From: CAZCYE01 sp964502775 | Lineage (GTDB): Bacteria; Actinomycetota; Acidimicrobiia; IMCC26256; PALSA-555 | NCBI GenBank assembly: GCA_964502775.1 | Contig: CAZCYE010000001.1 | Location: forward strand, 1-51,626 | DNA length: 51,626 nt | Direction: 5' to 3' | In this document: positions 8,880 through 17,233 of the stretch, piece by piece | Layout of the letters: every line of letters starts with the position of its first letter | Numbering within the stretch: position 1 is the stretch's first letter | Notes under the pieces: generated by a model | Told to the model about the DNA's origin: nothing | The model's input: the letters and a program-made list of their open reading frames with translations, nothing else | Database searches by the model: none | Program-made: the position numbers and the translations under genes

Positions 8880-10571
8880 TCAGGCCCGGGCGAGCTCGGC
8901 CTCGAGCTGGTCGAGACCCATCGGGCCGAGGCCGAGGGCGTGGGCGTGGAACGCCTTCAGGTCGAAGCGCGCACCGTGGCGCCGACGCACGTCGTCGCGG
9001 CAGCGCAGCCACACCCGCTCACCCACCTTGTAGGAGATCGCCTGACCGGGGAGCCCGAGGTAGCGGTCCACCTCGCTGGCCATGAAGTCGGGTGGGAAGT
9101 GGCTGCGCTCGATCACGAACGGGAGCGCGAGCGCAGGCGTCCAGCGCGCGCCCGGCGCGTACCGCTCGTCGAGGGGGATCGTCCGCTCGAGGTGCAACCC
9201 GATGTCCACGACCACCCGCACCGCGCGCATGGCCTGGGCCCGCAGCATCCCCAGCTCGAAGGCCGGGTCGTCGAGGAAGCCCAGCTCGCCCATGAGGCGC
9301 TCCGCGTACAGGGCCCAGCCCTCGGCGTGCGCGGAGCACCCGGCGAGCGTTCGCTGGAACCGATCGAGGCGATCGGCCAGGTACCGCACGGTCCCGATCT
9401 GGAGATGGTGGCCGGGGACGCCCTCGTGGTAGCAGATCGAGACCTCTCCCCACAGCGGGAACCGCGTTCGCCCCTGCGTCGGGTACCAGGTACGGCCGGG
9501 TCGGCTGAAGTCCTCGGACGGGCCCGTGTAGTACATGGCCGCGGCACCGCCGGGTGGGGCGATCATCGCCTCCACGCGGCGAACGGGTGCGGGGATGTCG
9601 AAGTGCACGCCGTCGAGCTCGTCGACCGTGCGGTCGAGCAGATCCTGGAGCCACGCTCGGAACGCGTCCACGCCCTCGATGCTGCGGGTCGGGTCGCGCT
9701 CGAGATGCTCGATGACCTCCGGGATCGGCACCCCGCCCATGATGCGCTCGGCCACGAGGCCGATGTCGCGCTCGATGCGGTGGAGCTCGTCCCAGCCCCA
9801 GTCGTAGGTGTCGTCGAGATCGAGCGTCGTGCCACACGAGAGCCCGGCCCAGAGCCGATAGCGATCCGCGCCCACGGCGTCGCGGACGGTGGCGTCAGGC
9901 AGGTACTCGTCGACGAGGTAGCGCCCGAACGCCGCGTAGGCGCTCGTCGCCCGCGCCGCGACGTCGCGGAGCCGCGCGCCCAGCGCGGCACTGCCCCCGC
10001 CGCCCCCTGTACTGCTGGGTTCGTACTCGGCTGCGAGCGCCACGAAGAACGGCACCCGGTCGGGGTCCGCGCCACCCCAGGTCTCCGCCTGGTGCGCGCA
10101 CGCGGCGGCTTGGCGCTGTGCAGCCACGATCCGCCGCCGCCGTCCCTCCTCCAGCAGCTGGCGGTAGCTGTCGAGCGCCTGGGGCACCAGGGCGAGGCGG
10201 GCCGCGATGACCGACCAGTCATGCTCCGTGGCCCGGGGCATCAGGTCGAAGCACTGGCGTATCCACTGCACCGGACTGCTGAGCACGTTGACGATGCGGA
10301 AGTGCTCCTCGGCGTCGAAGAGCTCGATGCCCCGCTCGAGCTGCTCGCGGAGCACGCCGAGGGCGATCCGGTCCCCGTCGCTCTCGGGCTCGGTGCGGGC
10401 GAGCACCTCCAGCGTGGCCCGCTCGTGGTCGGCGCGCTCCCGGTAGCCGTCGGGCGAGTAGTCGGTCATCTCGGCGTCGTGGCCGGCGAGGCCCTCGAAG
10501 GTGGCGGCGACCGGATCGAGCGCGATCACGCGCTCCACGTAGCGGTCGGCCACCGCGGCGCGGCTGGGCAT
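8880..10571 (-). CDS. DUF885 family protein, predicted zinc peptidase-like
   Basis: A 563-residue protein of the DUF885 family, seen widely in actinobacteria. The diagnostic HEGVPGHH motif lies near residue 380 in a CYHEGVPGHHLQIG setting, an HExxxHH variant of a gluzincin zinc site, and there is a downstream AHAEGWALYAERL helix that would supply the third ligand. No signal peptide is obvious. Members are assumed to be peptidases but few are characterised. The start could be ATG 10571 (used here, with AGGAG just upstream) or TTG 10583. It stands alone on this strand, divergent from the short-chain dehydrogenase. Confidence 0.88.
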   Translation of the reverse strand: MPSRAAVADRYVERVIALDPVAATFEGLAGHDAEMTDYSPDGYRERADHERATLEVLARTEPESDGDRIALGVLREQLERGIELFDAEEHFRIVNVLSSPVQWIRQCFDLMPRATEHDWSVIAARLALVPQALDSYRQLLEEGRRRRIVAAQRQAAACAHQAETWGGADPDRVPFFVALAAEYEPSSTGGGGGSAALGARLRDVAARATSAYAAFGRYLVDEYLPDATVRDAVGADRYRLWAGLSCGTTLDLDDTYDWGWDELHRIERDIGLVAERIMGGVPIPEVIEHLERDPTRSIEGVDAFRAWLQDLLDRTVDELDGVHFDIPAPVRRVEAMIAPPGGAAAMYYTGPSEDFSRPGRTWYPTQGRTRFPLWGEVSICYHEGVPGHHLQIGTVRYLADRLDRFQRTLAGCSAHAEGWALYAERLMGELGFLDDPAFELGMLRAQAMRAVRVVVDIGLHLERTIPLDERYAPGARWTPALALPFVIERSHFPPDFMASEVDRYLGLPGQAISYKVGERVWLRCRDDVRRRHGARFDLKAFHAHALGLGPMGLDQLEAELARA

Positions 10572-10699
10572 CGCTCCTCGCAATCGGTCGGTGGAGCCAG
10601 GGGTAGAGCCAGGAGGTGGGGCCAGGAGGAACGTACCGGACGCACCGCCGGGCGGGCGCCAGCGTGGCCCGGCGCGGCCCGGCGTGGCACGATCCGGCC

Positions 10700-11530
10700 A
10701 TGACCAGGCTGGCCGAGGCGCATGTGATGGTGACCGGCGGCTCGAGTGGCATCGGCCTGGCCACCGCTCGCCTGGCGCTCGCCCGGGGGGCGCGGGTCTC
10801 GTTGGTCGCCCGAGAGCCGGACCGGCTCGCGAGCGCGGCCGACGCCCTGGAGATCGAGGCGGGGGACCACACCCGGGTAGCGATCGCGCCGGCCGACGTG
10901 ACCGATCGCGACGCGCTGGCCCAAGCGGTCGCGCTGCTGGTGGCCCAGCACGGGCCGGTGGAGGTGCTCGTCACGTGTGCCGGTGGCGCCCATCCGGGCC
11001 GCTTCGTCGAGCTCCCCGAGTCGGTGTTCGTCGAGCAGATGGAGCTCGACTTCTTCGGAACCCTGCGCGCGGTGCGTGAGGTGGTCCCGGCGATGGTCGA
11101 GCGCGGCCGCGGGCACCTCGTCCTGGTGTCGTCGACCGCGGCCCTCGTCGGCGTGTACGGATACTCGGCCTACGCGCCGGCCAAGGCTGCCGTGCGCTCG
11201 CTGGCCGAGACCCTGCGCTCCGAGCTGAAGCCCCACGGCATCGTCGTCTCGTGCGTGTACCCGCCCGACACCGCCACGCCGGGTCTAGAGCGTGAGAACG
11301 CCCACAAGCCCGAGGCAACGGCGCGCATCTCGGCGACGATCAAGCCCCGCGCGCCCGAGCAGGTGGCCCGGGCGATCCTTCGGGGCATCGAGCGCGATCG
11401 TCTGGTGATCACCGCCGACACGGGCACGGCGGCGTTGGCCCGCGCCGCGGGGCTCCTGGGGCCGTTCCTGCGGGCGGCGTTCGATCGCACGATTCGGCGA
11501 ACCGAGGGTTCCGCGTCAGGCGCGCGGTAG
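10700..11530 (+). CDS. Short-chain dehydrogenase resembling 3-ketodihydrosphingosine reductase
   Basis: A 276-residue classical SDR. The cofactor motif TGGSSGIG is at residues 12-19, an active-site serine lies in VSSTAAL, and the catalytic pair is Tyr158/Lys162 (YAPAK). After it comes CVYPPDTATPG and then ENAHKPEAT, which match from memory the YPPDT.TPG and E.N..KP region of eukaryotic KDSR/Tsc10, and the C-terminus has the AFDRTIRR segment also typical there. That suggests reduction of a 3-keto sphingoid base or a similar long-chain keto compound. No serine palmitoyltransferase is seen in this window, so the role is open. The start ATG 10700 follows 28 unrelated codons in the open frame. Confidence 0.85.
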   Translation: MTRLAEAHVMVTGGSSGIGLATARLALARGARVSLVAREPDRLASAADALEIEAGDHTRVAIAPADVTDRDALAQAVALLVAQHGPVEVLVTCAGGAHPGRFVELPESVFVEQMELDFFGTLRAVREVVPAMVERGRGHLVLVSSTAALVGVYGYSAYAPAKAAVRSLAETLRSELKPHGIVVSCVYPPDTATPGLERENAHKPEATARISATIKPRAPEQVARAILRGIERDRLVITADTGTAALARAAGLLGPFLRAAFDRTIRRTEGSASGAR

Positions 11531-11554
11531 CGTCGATCAGGAGGTATCTCACCG

Positions 11555-12979
11555 ATGGTCGAGCGGCGCACCCGCACGGAGACCGACAGCATGGGTGCGA
11601 TCGAGGTCGATGACGACCGCTATTGGGGCGCACAGACCGAACGGTCACTGCATCACTTCTCGATCGGGCGGGACCGGATGCCCTCGGCGGTGATCCGGGG
11701 CATGGCGATCCTCAAGAAGGCCGCCGCACTCACGAACCACGACCTGGGCACGTTGTCCGCCGAGCACACGGCGCTCATCACGCAGGCGGCCGACGACGTG
11801 CTCGCCGGGGATCTGGACAAGGAGTTTCCGCTGTTCGTCTGGCAGACCGGTAGCGGCACCCAGACGAACATGAACGTGAACGAGGTCGTGGCGAACCGGG
11901 CGATCGAGCTGGCGGGCGGAACGAAGGGCTCCAAGGACCCGATTCACCCCAACGACCACGTCAACATGTCGCAGTCGTCCAACGACACGTTCCCTACCGC
12001 GATGTACATCGCCGCGGCTGAGGGGTTGGTGCACCGGCTGGTGCCGTCGGTCCGCGCGCTACGCGACGCGCTTTCCGCCAAGGCCCAGGAGTTCGCGGGG
12101 ATCGTCAAGATCGGTCGCACTCACCTCCAGGACGCGGTACCGCTCACCCTCGGCCAGGAGTTCTCCGGGTACGTGGCCCAGCTCGACGACGATCTTGCTC
12201 GCATCGACGCGGTCCTTCCCGGTCTGTACGAGCTCGCCATCGGCGGCACGGCAGTGGGTACAGGGCTGAACGCCCACCCGGAGTTCGCGATGCGCGTCGC
12301 AGCACGCATCGCCGAGCTGACCGGGCTGCCCTTCGTCTCTGCGGCCAACAAGTTTGCGGCGCTCGCGGCGCACGATGCCCTCGTGTTCGCGAGCGGGGCG
12401 TTGCGCACGTTGGCCGTCTCGCTGATGAAGATCGCCAACGACGTGCGTTGGCTCGCATCGGGCCCGAGGGCGGGGTTGGGAGAGCTCGTGCTCCCCGAGA
12501 ACGAGCCGGGATCGTCGATCATGCCCGGCAAGGTGAATCCCACCCAGAGCGAGGCCATGACCATGGTGTGCGTGCAGGTGTTCGGCAACGACGTCGCGAT
12601 CGGCCTTGCCGGATCGCAGGGCAACTTCGAGCTCAACGTGTTCAAGCCGGTCATGATCTTCAACTTCTTGCACTCGGTGGAGCTGCTGTCCGATGCGTGC
12701 ACGAACTTCCGGCGCTTCGCGGTCGAAGGAATCAAGGCCAACACCACGCGGATCGCGGAGCACGTGGACAACTCGCTGATGGTGGTCACGGCGCTCAACC
12801 CCCACATCGGCTATGACAAGTCGGCGGCGATCGCCAAGCACGCGCATACGCACGGGACCACGTTGAGAGAGGCCGCCGTTGCGCTCGGGCACGTCACTGC
12901 GAAGGAGTTCGACCGGCTCGTTCGCCCCGAGCGGATGACCGAGCCCGGACCGGTCGAGCCGACGGCGAGTCCCGGCTAG
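11555..12979 (+). CDS. fumC: Fumarate hydratase class II
   Basis: A 474-residue class II fumarase of the aspartase/fumarase superfamily, converting fumarate to L-malate in the TCA cycle. The family signature GSSIMPGKVNPTQSEAM is near residues 319-335 and carries the catalytic serine loop; the substrate-site segments SSNDTFPTAM and GRTHLQDAVP are intact. A strong ribosome-binding site (AGGAGGT at 11539-11545) precedes the ATG by nine bases. The position usually written C in NPTQCEA is S here, a common variant. It lies 24 bases after the SDR gene on the same strand and 11 bases before arfB. Confidence 0.96.
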   Translation: MVERRTRTETDSMGAIEVDDDRYWGAQTERSLHHFSIGRDRMPSAVIRGMAILKKAAALTNHDLGTLSAEHTALITQAADDVLAGDLDKEFPLFVWQTGSGTQTNMNVNEVVANRAIELAGGTKGSKDPIHPNDHVNMSQSSNDTFPTAMYIAAAEGLVHRLVPSVRALRDALSAKAQEFAGIVKIGRTHLQDAVPLTLGQEFSGYVAQLDDDLARIDAVLPGLYELAIGGTAVGTGLNAHPEFAMRVAARIAELTGLPFVSAANKFAALAAHDALVFASGALRTLAVSLMKIANDVRWLASGPRAGLGELVLPENEPGSSIMPGKVNPTQSEAMTMVCVQVFGNDVAIGLAGSQGNFELNVFKPVMIFNFLHSVELLSDACTNFRRFAVEGIKANTTRIAEHVDNSLMVVTALNPHIGYDKSAAIAKHAHTHGTTLREAAVALGHVTAKEFDRLVRPERMTEPGPVEPTASPG

Positions 12980-12990
12980 GCCCGCGCGCG

Positions 12991-13407
12991 GTGGAGCGCT
13001 GGCTGCGGGTCACTCCTTCGTGCCGGATCCCGGTGGACGAGCTCCGATGGCTCACCACGCGTTCGGGAGGACCCGGCGGTCAGCACGCCAACACCACCGA
13101 CACCCGCGTTGTCGTGGTGTTCGACGTCACTGCGTCGCGGTCACTCGGGCCGCGCCAACGCGCTCGGCTCCTCGAGCGTCTTGGCCCCACGGCGCGAGCG
13201 GCTGCGTCCGACACGCGGTCCCAGGCCCGCAACCGGGAGATCGCGCTGGAGCGCCTCCGGGGTCGCCTGGCCGATGGGCTCCGCGTCCACCCGCGTCGAC
13301 GGGCCCGCACACCCAGTGCGGCGGCGCGCGCCGCACGGGTCGAGGCCAAGCGCCGGCGCGCGGAGGTGAAGCGGTCGCGGCGACGTCCCCGAGGCGACGA
13401 CGACTGA
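12991..13407 (+). CDS. arfB: Alternative ribosome-rescue peptidyl-tRNA hydrolase ArfB
   Basis: A 138-residue single-domain release factor homologue. The GGQ loop is at residues 29-31 within RSGGPGGQHANTTDTRV, and the C-terminus is strongly basic (arginine and lysine from about residue 95), as needed to enter the empty mRNA channel of stalled ribosomes. It lacks codon-recognition domains, which fits ArfB (YaeJ) rather than a standard release factor. Translation begins at GTG 12991, 11 bases after fumC, so co-transcription is likely. Confidence 0.9.
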   Translation: MERWLRVTPSCRIPVDELRWLTTRSGGPGGQHANTTDTRVVVVFDVTASRSLGPRQRARLLERLGPTARAAASDTRSQARNREIALERLRGRLADGLRVHPRRRARTPSAAARAARVEAKRRRAEVKRSRRRPRGDDD

Positions 13408-13428
13408 GGGCCCGGCGAGCACCTCGGG

Positions 13429-13965
13429 TCAGGGCCCGCACGGCCCGGTGGTGCGGTCGAGCGTCGGATCGAAGCGGGCCAGCAGGTCACACACCTCGCG
13501 CTGAGACACCTTCCACGAGCCGTCCACGAGCATCGCAGTGCCGCGGGTCGGGAGCAGGCCGAGCAGGTTGTACTTGACGGTGGCGCGGCGCCTGGCCGTG
13601 CAGCGCACCTTCTTCACGGTGGCACTCAGCTCCGTGACCTGGGTACCGGCCTGGAGCAGGGCCGTGTCGAGCAGCGCGCGGAAGGCCGGGTCGTCGGCAG
13701 ACTCGATGAGATCGGCACGCTCGTCGATCGGCGTGTCGGGGGATGCGTTGAAGACGGTGTCATAGGTCGCCTTGATCGCCTTGATCGCAGCCTTCTTGGT
13801 CGCGCCGCGACAGCGCGCCACCTTGGGCGGTGTGCCCCGTGGCGCGGCGCCCGCGACCTCCACGAGCACGAGGGGCGACGACAGCGAGAGTGCGAGCACC
13901 AGCACCGGCACCGTGATGCGGCGTCGCCGTGGGGCGGGTACTGCGATGCGAGATGGTGGAGTCAC
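13429..13965 (-). CDS. Small secreted protein of unknown function
   Basis: A 178-residue protein beginning at GTG 13965. After an arginine-rich stretch (RRRR) comes a hydrophobic segment (VPVLVLALSLSSPLVLVEV) and a likely cleavage site after GAA, so it is exported. The mature part holds four cysteines and a region with an NTF2- or DUF4878-like feel (an average-length helix ATYDTVFNASPDT, then strands ending in MLVDGSWKVSQREVCDLL). I do not recognise a named family. It converges on arfB with 21 bases between stops. Confidence 0.7.
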   Translation of the reverse strand: MTPPSRIAVPAPRRRRITVPVLVLALSLSSPLVLVEVAGAAPRGTPPKVARCRGATKKAAIKAIKATYDTVFNASPDTPIDERADLIESADDPAFRALLDTALLQAGTQVTELSATVKKVRCTARRRATVKYNLLGLLPTRGTAMLVDGSWKVSQREVCDLLARFDPTLDRTTGPCGP

Positions 13966-14334
13966 GTCACGCTCGGATCGGTCGGCGGCGAGGACGCCGC
14001 CACGATAACGAGGCGAATGCGAGCCGACGAGTCGCCGGCGAAGCACCGACACATGGACGCCCGGATGGACGCAGAGGATGAACGCAGAGGATGGACGCCG
14101 CCGGAACCAGGTCGCGGGCGGGCGAGCCTGGCCCGGCGGACGTCCATCTCTATGGTCGTCGGTTCGGGCCCCGTGCGACAGGCACCTCCGACCCGAACCC
14201 CCTGATCCATTCGTGTCAGTGGTGCCCTAGATTGGCGGGACCGCCGACGGGCCAGATGTGAACGACAGGCCAGATACGACAAGGCCGGATTCGAACGCCG
14301 GGCCCGGATTCGACGGCCGAGCTTGGACTCTGCC
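13966..14334. other. Gene-free stretch with degenerate short repeats
   Basis: No convincing gene lies here. Three 13-bp units of consensus GGATGGACGCAGA occupy 14063-14101. Farther right, four degenerate 15-18 bp units beginning GGCCAGAT or GGCCGGAT occupy about 14250-14320, just before the response regulator. No clear promoter hexamers were found. Confidence 0.6.
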
Positions 14335-15000
14335 ATGCACGACATTGCACCGGGCGAGATCCCGGTCCTGGTGATCGACGATCACCAGATGGTTGCCGAG
14401 GTGCTGGCCCGCGCGTTGCACGCCGCACCGGGCATCCGCGTGGTGGGGCGTGGTGGCACGGTGGCCGAGGTGTTGGAGCTCGTGACGCGCCTCCGCCCCA
14501 AAGTGGTGGTGATGGACTACGACCTGCCTGACGGCACCGGCGCCGACGCGGCCGCCGCAGTTCGAGCCGAGTTGCCCGACACCGAGGTGGTGATGCTCAC
14601 CGGCCATGCGGACGCCGAGACCCTCGGCCGTGCGCTGGAGGCCGGTTGTACGGGCTTCGTGAAGAAGGAGGGCGGGATCGTTCAGCTCGTCGACGCCGTC
14701 CGGGCCGCGGCCGCCGGCGAGGTCGTCGTTCCCACCGACGTGCTCGAGTCCTTGGTGGCGGGAACCGCGAGCGCCGCGGCCGGGGGGGTCGAGCTGACCG
14801 CCCGGGAGCGGGAGATCCTCCAGCTGCTGGCCGACGGGGCGGGCACCGAGCAGATCGCATCCACGCTCGTCCTGTCGTCCCACACCGTGCGCAATCACAT
14901 CCGCAATACCATGGCCAAGCTCAATGCCCACTCCCGCCTCCAGGCGGTCGCGGTCGCCGCCGGGCTGGGACTCATCCGGGGCTCCCGGGCGGATTCCTGA
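14335..15000 (+). CDS. NarL/LuxR-family response regulator
   Basis: A 221-residue two-domain regulator. The receiver domain has the acidic pair Asp15-Asp16, the phosphoacceptor Asp61 in VVVMDYDLPDG, the conserved Thr in MLTGH near 88 and Lys in FVKKEGG near 110. The LuxR-type helix-turn-helix spans about residues 148-210 (LTAREREILQLLADG, then SSHTVRNHIRNTMAKL). No sensor kinase gene is adjacent, so it is an orphan in this window. The ATG at 14335 is preferred; an in-frame TTG at 14323 adds four residues. Targets unknown. Confidence 0.9.
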   Translation: MHDIAPGEIPVLVIDDHQMVAEVLARALHAAPGIRVVGRGGTVAEVLELVTRLRPKVVVMDYDLPDGTGADAAAAVRAELPDTEVVMLTGHADAETLGRALEAGCTGFVKKEGGIVQLVDAVRAAAAGEVVVPTDVLESLVAGTASAAAGGVELTAREREILQLLADGAGTEQIASTLVLSSHTVRNHIRNTMAKLNAHSRLQAVAVAAGLGLIRGSRADS

Positions 15001-15071
15001 GCCCGCGCACGCGTGTCGTCTCCTCGTGGTGAAGCGCTCGTGGGGATTCACGGCCCACGATGTCGATCCGC

Positions 15072-16481
15072 TCACAGCAGCTTGCGGTACACGCGTGCCT
15101 TGGTGCGGGTGAACGGGGGATAGGCGACGCGCAGGTCGGGGTGGGTAGAGCGGGTCAGCACGGCACGAGCGTGCGAGAACGTGTCGAAGCTCGCCCGGCC
15201 GTGGTACGCGCCCATGCCGCTCGGACCCACACCCCCGAACGGGAGGCCGGGGACCGCGGCCTGGAGCAGCGTCGTGTTGACCGCCACGCCCCCCGAGCTG
15301 GTCGCGGCCAGCACGTGGCGACGCGCCGCCCGGGAGCGGGTGAACAGGTAGAGGGCGAGGGGCTTGGGGCGGGCCCGCACGAACGCCACGGCTTCGTCGG
15401 TGCCCTCGACCGGGATCACGGGCAGGATCGGTCCGAAGACCTCCTCGGTCATGACCGGTGCGGTGGGGTCGACGTCCTGGAGCACGGTCGGCGCGAAGTA
15501 GCGCGCGCCCGGATCGACCTGGCCTCCGATCGAGACCCGGCCTCCGGCGAGCAGGCCCCGGAGCCGCTCGAGGTGCGCGTCGTTCACGATCCGGCCGTAG
15601 TCGGGGCTCCGCTCGGGCTCCGGGCCGTAGAACTCGTTGATCGCGACGCGCACGTGCTCGACGAAGCGTTCTTCGAGCGAACGCGGTACCAGCACGTAGT
15701 CGGGCGCGATGCAGGTCTGCCCGGCGTTCAGGTACTTGCCCCACGCCACGCGACGGGCCGCGACCTCGACGTCGGCGTCCTCGTCCACGATCGCCGGGCT
15801 CTTGCCCCCGAGCTCCAGCGTCACCGGTACGAGCTGGCGGGACGCGGCCTGCATCACGAGGCGACCGACGCGCGCGCTCCCCGTGAAGAGCACGCGGTCG
15901 AGGGGCTGCTCCAGGAGCGCCTGGGCCTCGGCGGGTCCACCCTCCACGATGACCACGCCGGTGGGGTCGAGGTACTGGCGGGTGAGCGCGGCGACGGAGG
16001 CCGAGGTGTGGGGCGCGAGCTCCGACGGCTTGGCGATCACGCAGTTCCCCGCGGCGATCGCGCCCACGAGCGGTGCGAGGACCAGGTGCAGCGGGAAGTT
16101 CCACGGGGCGATCACGAGCACCACGCCCAGCGGCTCGGGCAGCACCCGGGCTCGGCCTGGTCGCAGCGCGAGCCGTACCGGCACGCGGTGACCCCGCGAC
16201 CAGCGGCCGAGGTGGCGCAGCAGGTGGTCCACCTCGGTGACGAGATAGCCGACCTCGGTGCTCCACCCTTCGAGTCGAGGTTTGCCCAGGTCGGCGGCAA
16301 GCGCGTCGAGGAAGTCGTCCTCGTGGTCCACGAGCATGCGCCGAACCGCCCGGAGCTGGTCGCGGCGCCAGTCGAGCTCCCGCGTACGCCCGGACGCGAA
16401 GGTCGCGCGCAAGGTGCTCACGAGGGCGTCGGCATCGAGCGGCGCGCGCCCCGGCGAGGGTTCGCTCGGCGCGACGGTCAC
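15072..16481 (-). CDS. NAD(P)-dependent aldehyde dehydrogenase, class 3-like
   Basis: A 469-residue aldehyde dehydrogenase of the class 3/fatty or coniferyl aldehyde type. The active-site glutamate is in LELGGKSP near residue 219 and the nucleophilic cysteine in NAGQTCIAPDYVL near residue 254; APWNFP marks the cofactor region. It oxidises an aldehyde to an acid. The GTG start overlaps the stop of the HAD gene by four bases (GTGA), so it is the last gene of a leftward operon that begins near 23300. In that context it may remove aldehydes formed during ring degradation. Confidence 0.92.
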   Translation of the reverse strand: MTVAPSEPSPGRAPLDADALVSTLRATFASGRTRELDWRRDQLRAVRRMLVDHEDDFLDALAADLGKPRLEGWSTEVGYLVTEVDHLLRHLGRWSRGHRVPVRLALRPGRARVLPEPLGVVLVIAPWNFPLHLVLAPLVGAIAAGNCVIAKPSELAPHTSASVAALTRQYLDPTGVVIVEGGPAEAQALLEQPLDRVLFTGSARVGRLVMQAASRQLVPVTLELGGKSPAIVDEDADVEVAARRVAWGKYLNAGQTCIAPDYVLVPRSLEERFVEHVRVAINEFYGPEPERSPDYGRIVNDAHLERLRGLLAGGRVSIGGQVDPGARYFAPTVLQDVDPTAPVMTEEVFGPILPVIPVEGTDEAVAFVRARPKPLALYLFTRSRAARRHVLAATSSGGVAVNTTLLQAAVPGLPFGGVGPSGMGAYHGRASFDTFSHARAVLTRSTHPDLRVAYPPFTRTKARVYRKLL

Positions 16482-17188
16482 CGGACTCCCACCACCTCGA
16501 GCACGACGCGCAGGTCGGTGCCGATGGTCACGCCTTGGGCGTCGAGGTCATGCGGCGCCGTCGTGTCGGGCCAGTGGCCGTCGCGGCGCAGGTAGATCGG
16601 CGTCATGCCCATCGACTGCGAGCCGACCACGTCGGGTCCCCAGGTGTCGCCCACGAAGGCCACGTCTCCGGGGCCCTCGCCGAGCTTGGCCAAGGTGTGC
16701 TCGAAGATGCGCGGGTGGGGCTTGCGGGCGCCCGCCCATGCCGACGACACGACCACGTCGAAGGCACCCGCGAGCCCGACTTCGGCCACGGCGTCGTCAA
16801 GATCCCAGTCCCAGTTCGAGCAGACGGCGAGCGCGAGGCCCTGGTCGCGAAGGGTGCGCAGCACTTCCGCCACCTCTGTATACGCCTCGAGGACCCGGGC
16901 CTCGTTGCCTTGCCGGAGCTTCTCGAGGATTGCCTCGTACTCGCCGGGGTGCACATCGGTCTCGGCGAGCATGGCCATGAGCCGCTGGTGCTGCCAAGCC
17001 TGGTACTGCTCCCGGCTCGTGGAGTGCTCGAGGTGCTCCACGCCGTCGAGGCCCTGGTTCCAGTACCGGTCGCGTATGTCGTCGGGAAGCCGGCAGCCGT
17101 GCTCGGCGAGCACCACGTCCACCGAGAGCCACGCGGTGGCGTGCGCGAGCGTGCCGTAGAAGTCGAACAGCACTCCCCGGGTCGTCAC
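16478..17188 (-). CDS. HAD-superfamily hydrolase, haloacid-dehalogenase type
   Basis: A 236-residue HAD protein with the nucleophile Asp9 in FDFYGTL. The second position of the DxD motif is Tyr11 rather than Asp, as in L-2-haloacid dehalogenases and REG-2-like proteins, which suggests it is not a standard phosphatase. Motif II is the serine/asparagine in CSNWDWD near residue 120, the lysine is in ARKPHP, and the acidic motif is GDTWGPDV. A helical C1 cap lies between motifs I and II. Translation starts at GTG 17188, 45 bases after the flavoprotein stop. Substrate unknown. Confidence 0.82.
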   Translation of the reverse strand: MTTRGVLFDFYGTLAHATAWLSVDVVLAEHGCRLPDDIRDRYWNQGLDGVEHLEHSTSREQYQAWQHQRLMAMLAETDVHPGEYEAILEKLRQGNEARVLEAYTEVAEVLRTLRDQGLALAVCSNWDWDLDDAVAEVGLAGAFDVVVSSAWAGARKPHPRIFEHTLAKLGEGPGDVAFVGDTWGPDVVGSQSMGMTPIYLRRDGHWPDTTAPHDLDAQGVTIGTDLRVVLEVVGVR

Positions 17189-17233
17189 GGGTCGAGTCTA
17201 CGGACGCCCCGATCCGACGCCGACCGGTGGGAC

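Noticed and set aside
8940..10703. 587-codon plus-strand frame
   Set aside because: Antisense to the DUF885 gene, which has a clear HEGVPGHH motif.
14227..16266. 679-codon minus-strand frame
   Set aside because: Runs across the aldehyde dehydrogenase in another frame and antisense to the response regulator; both of those have clear motifs.
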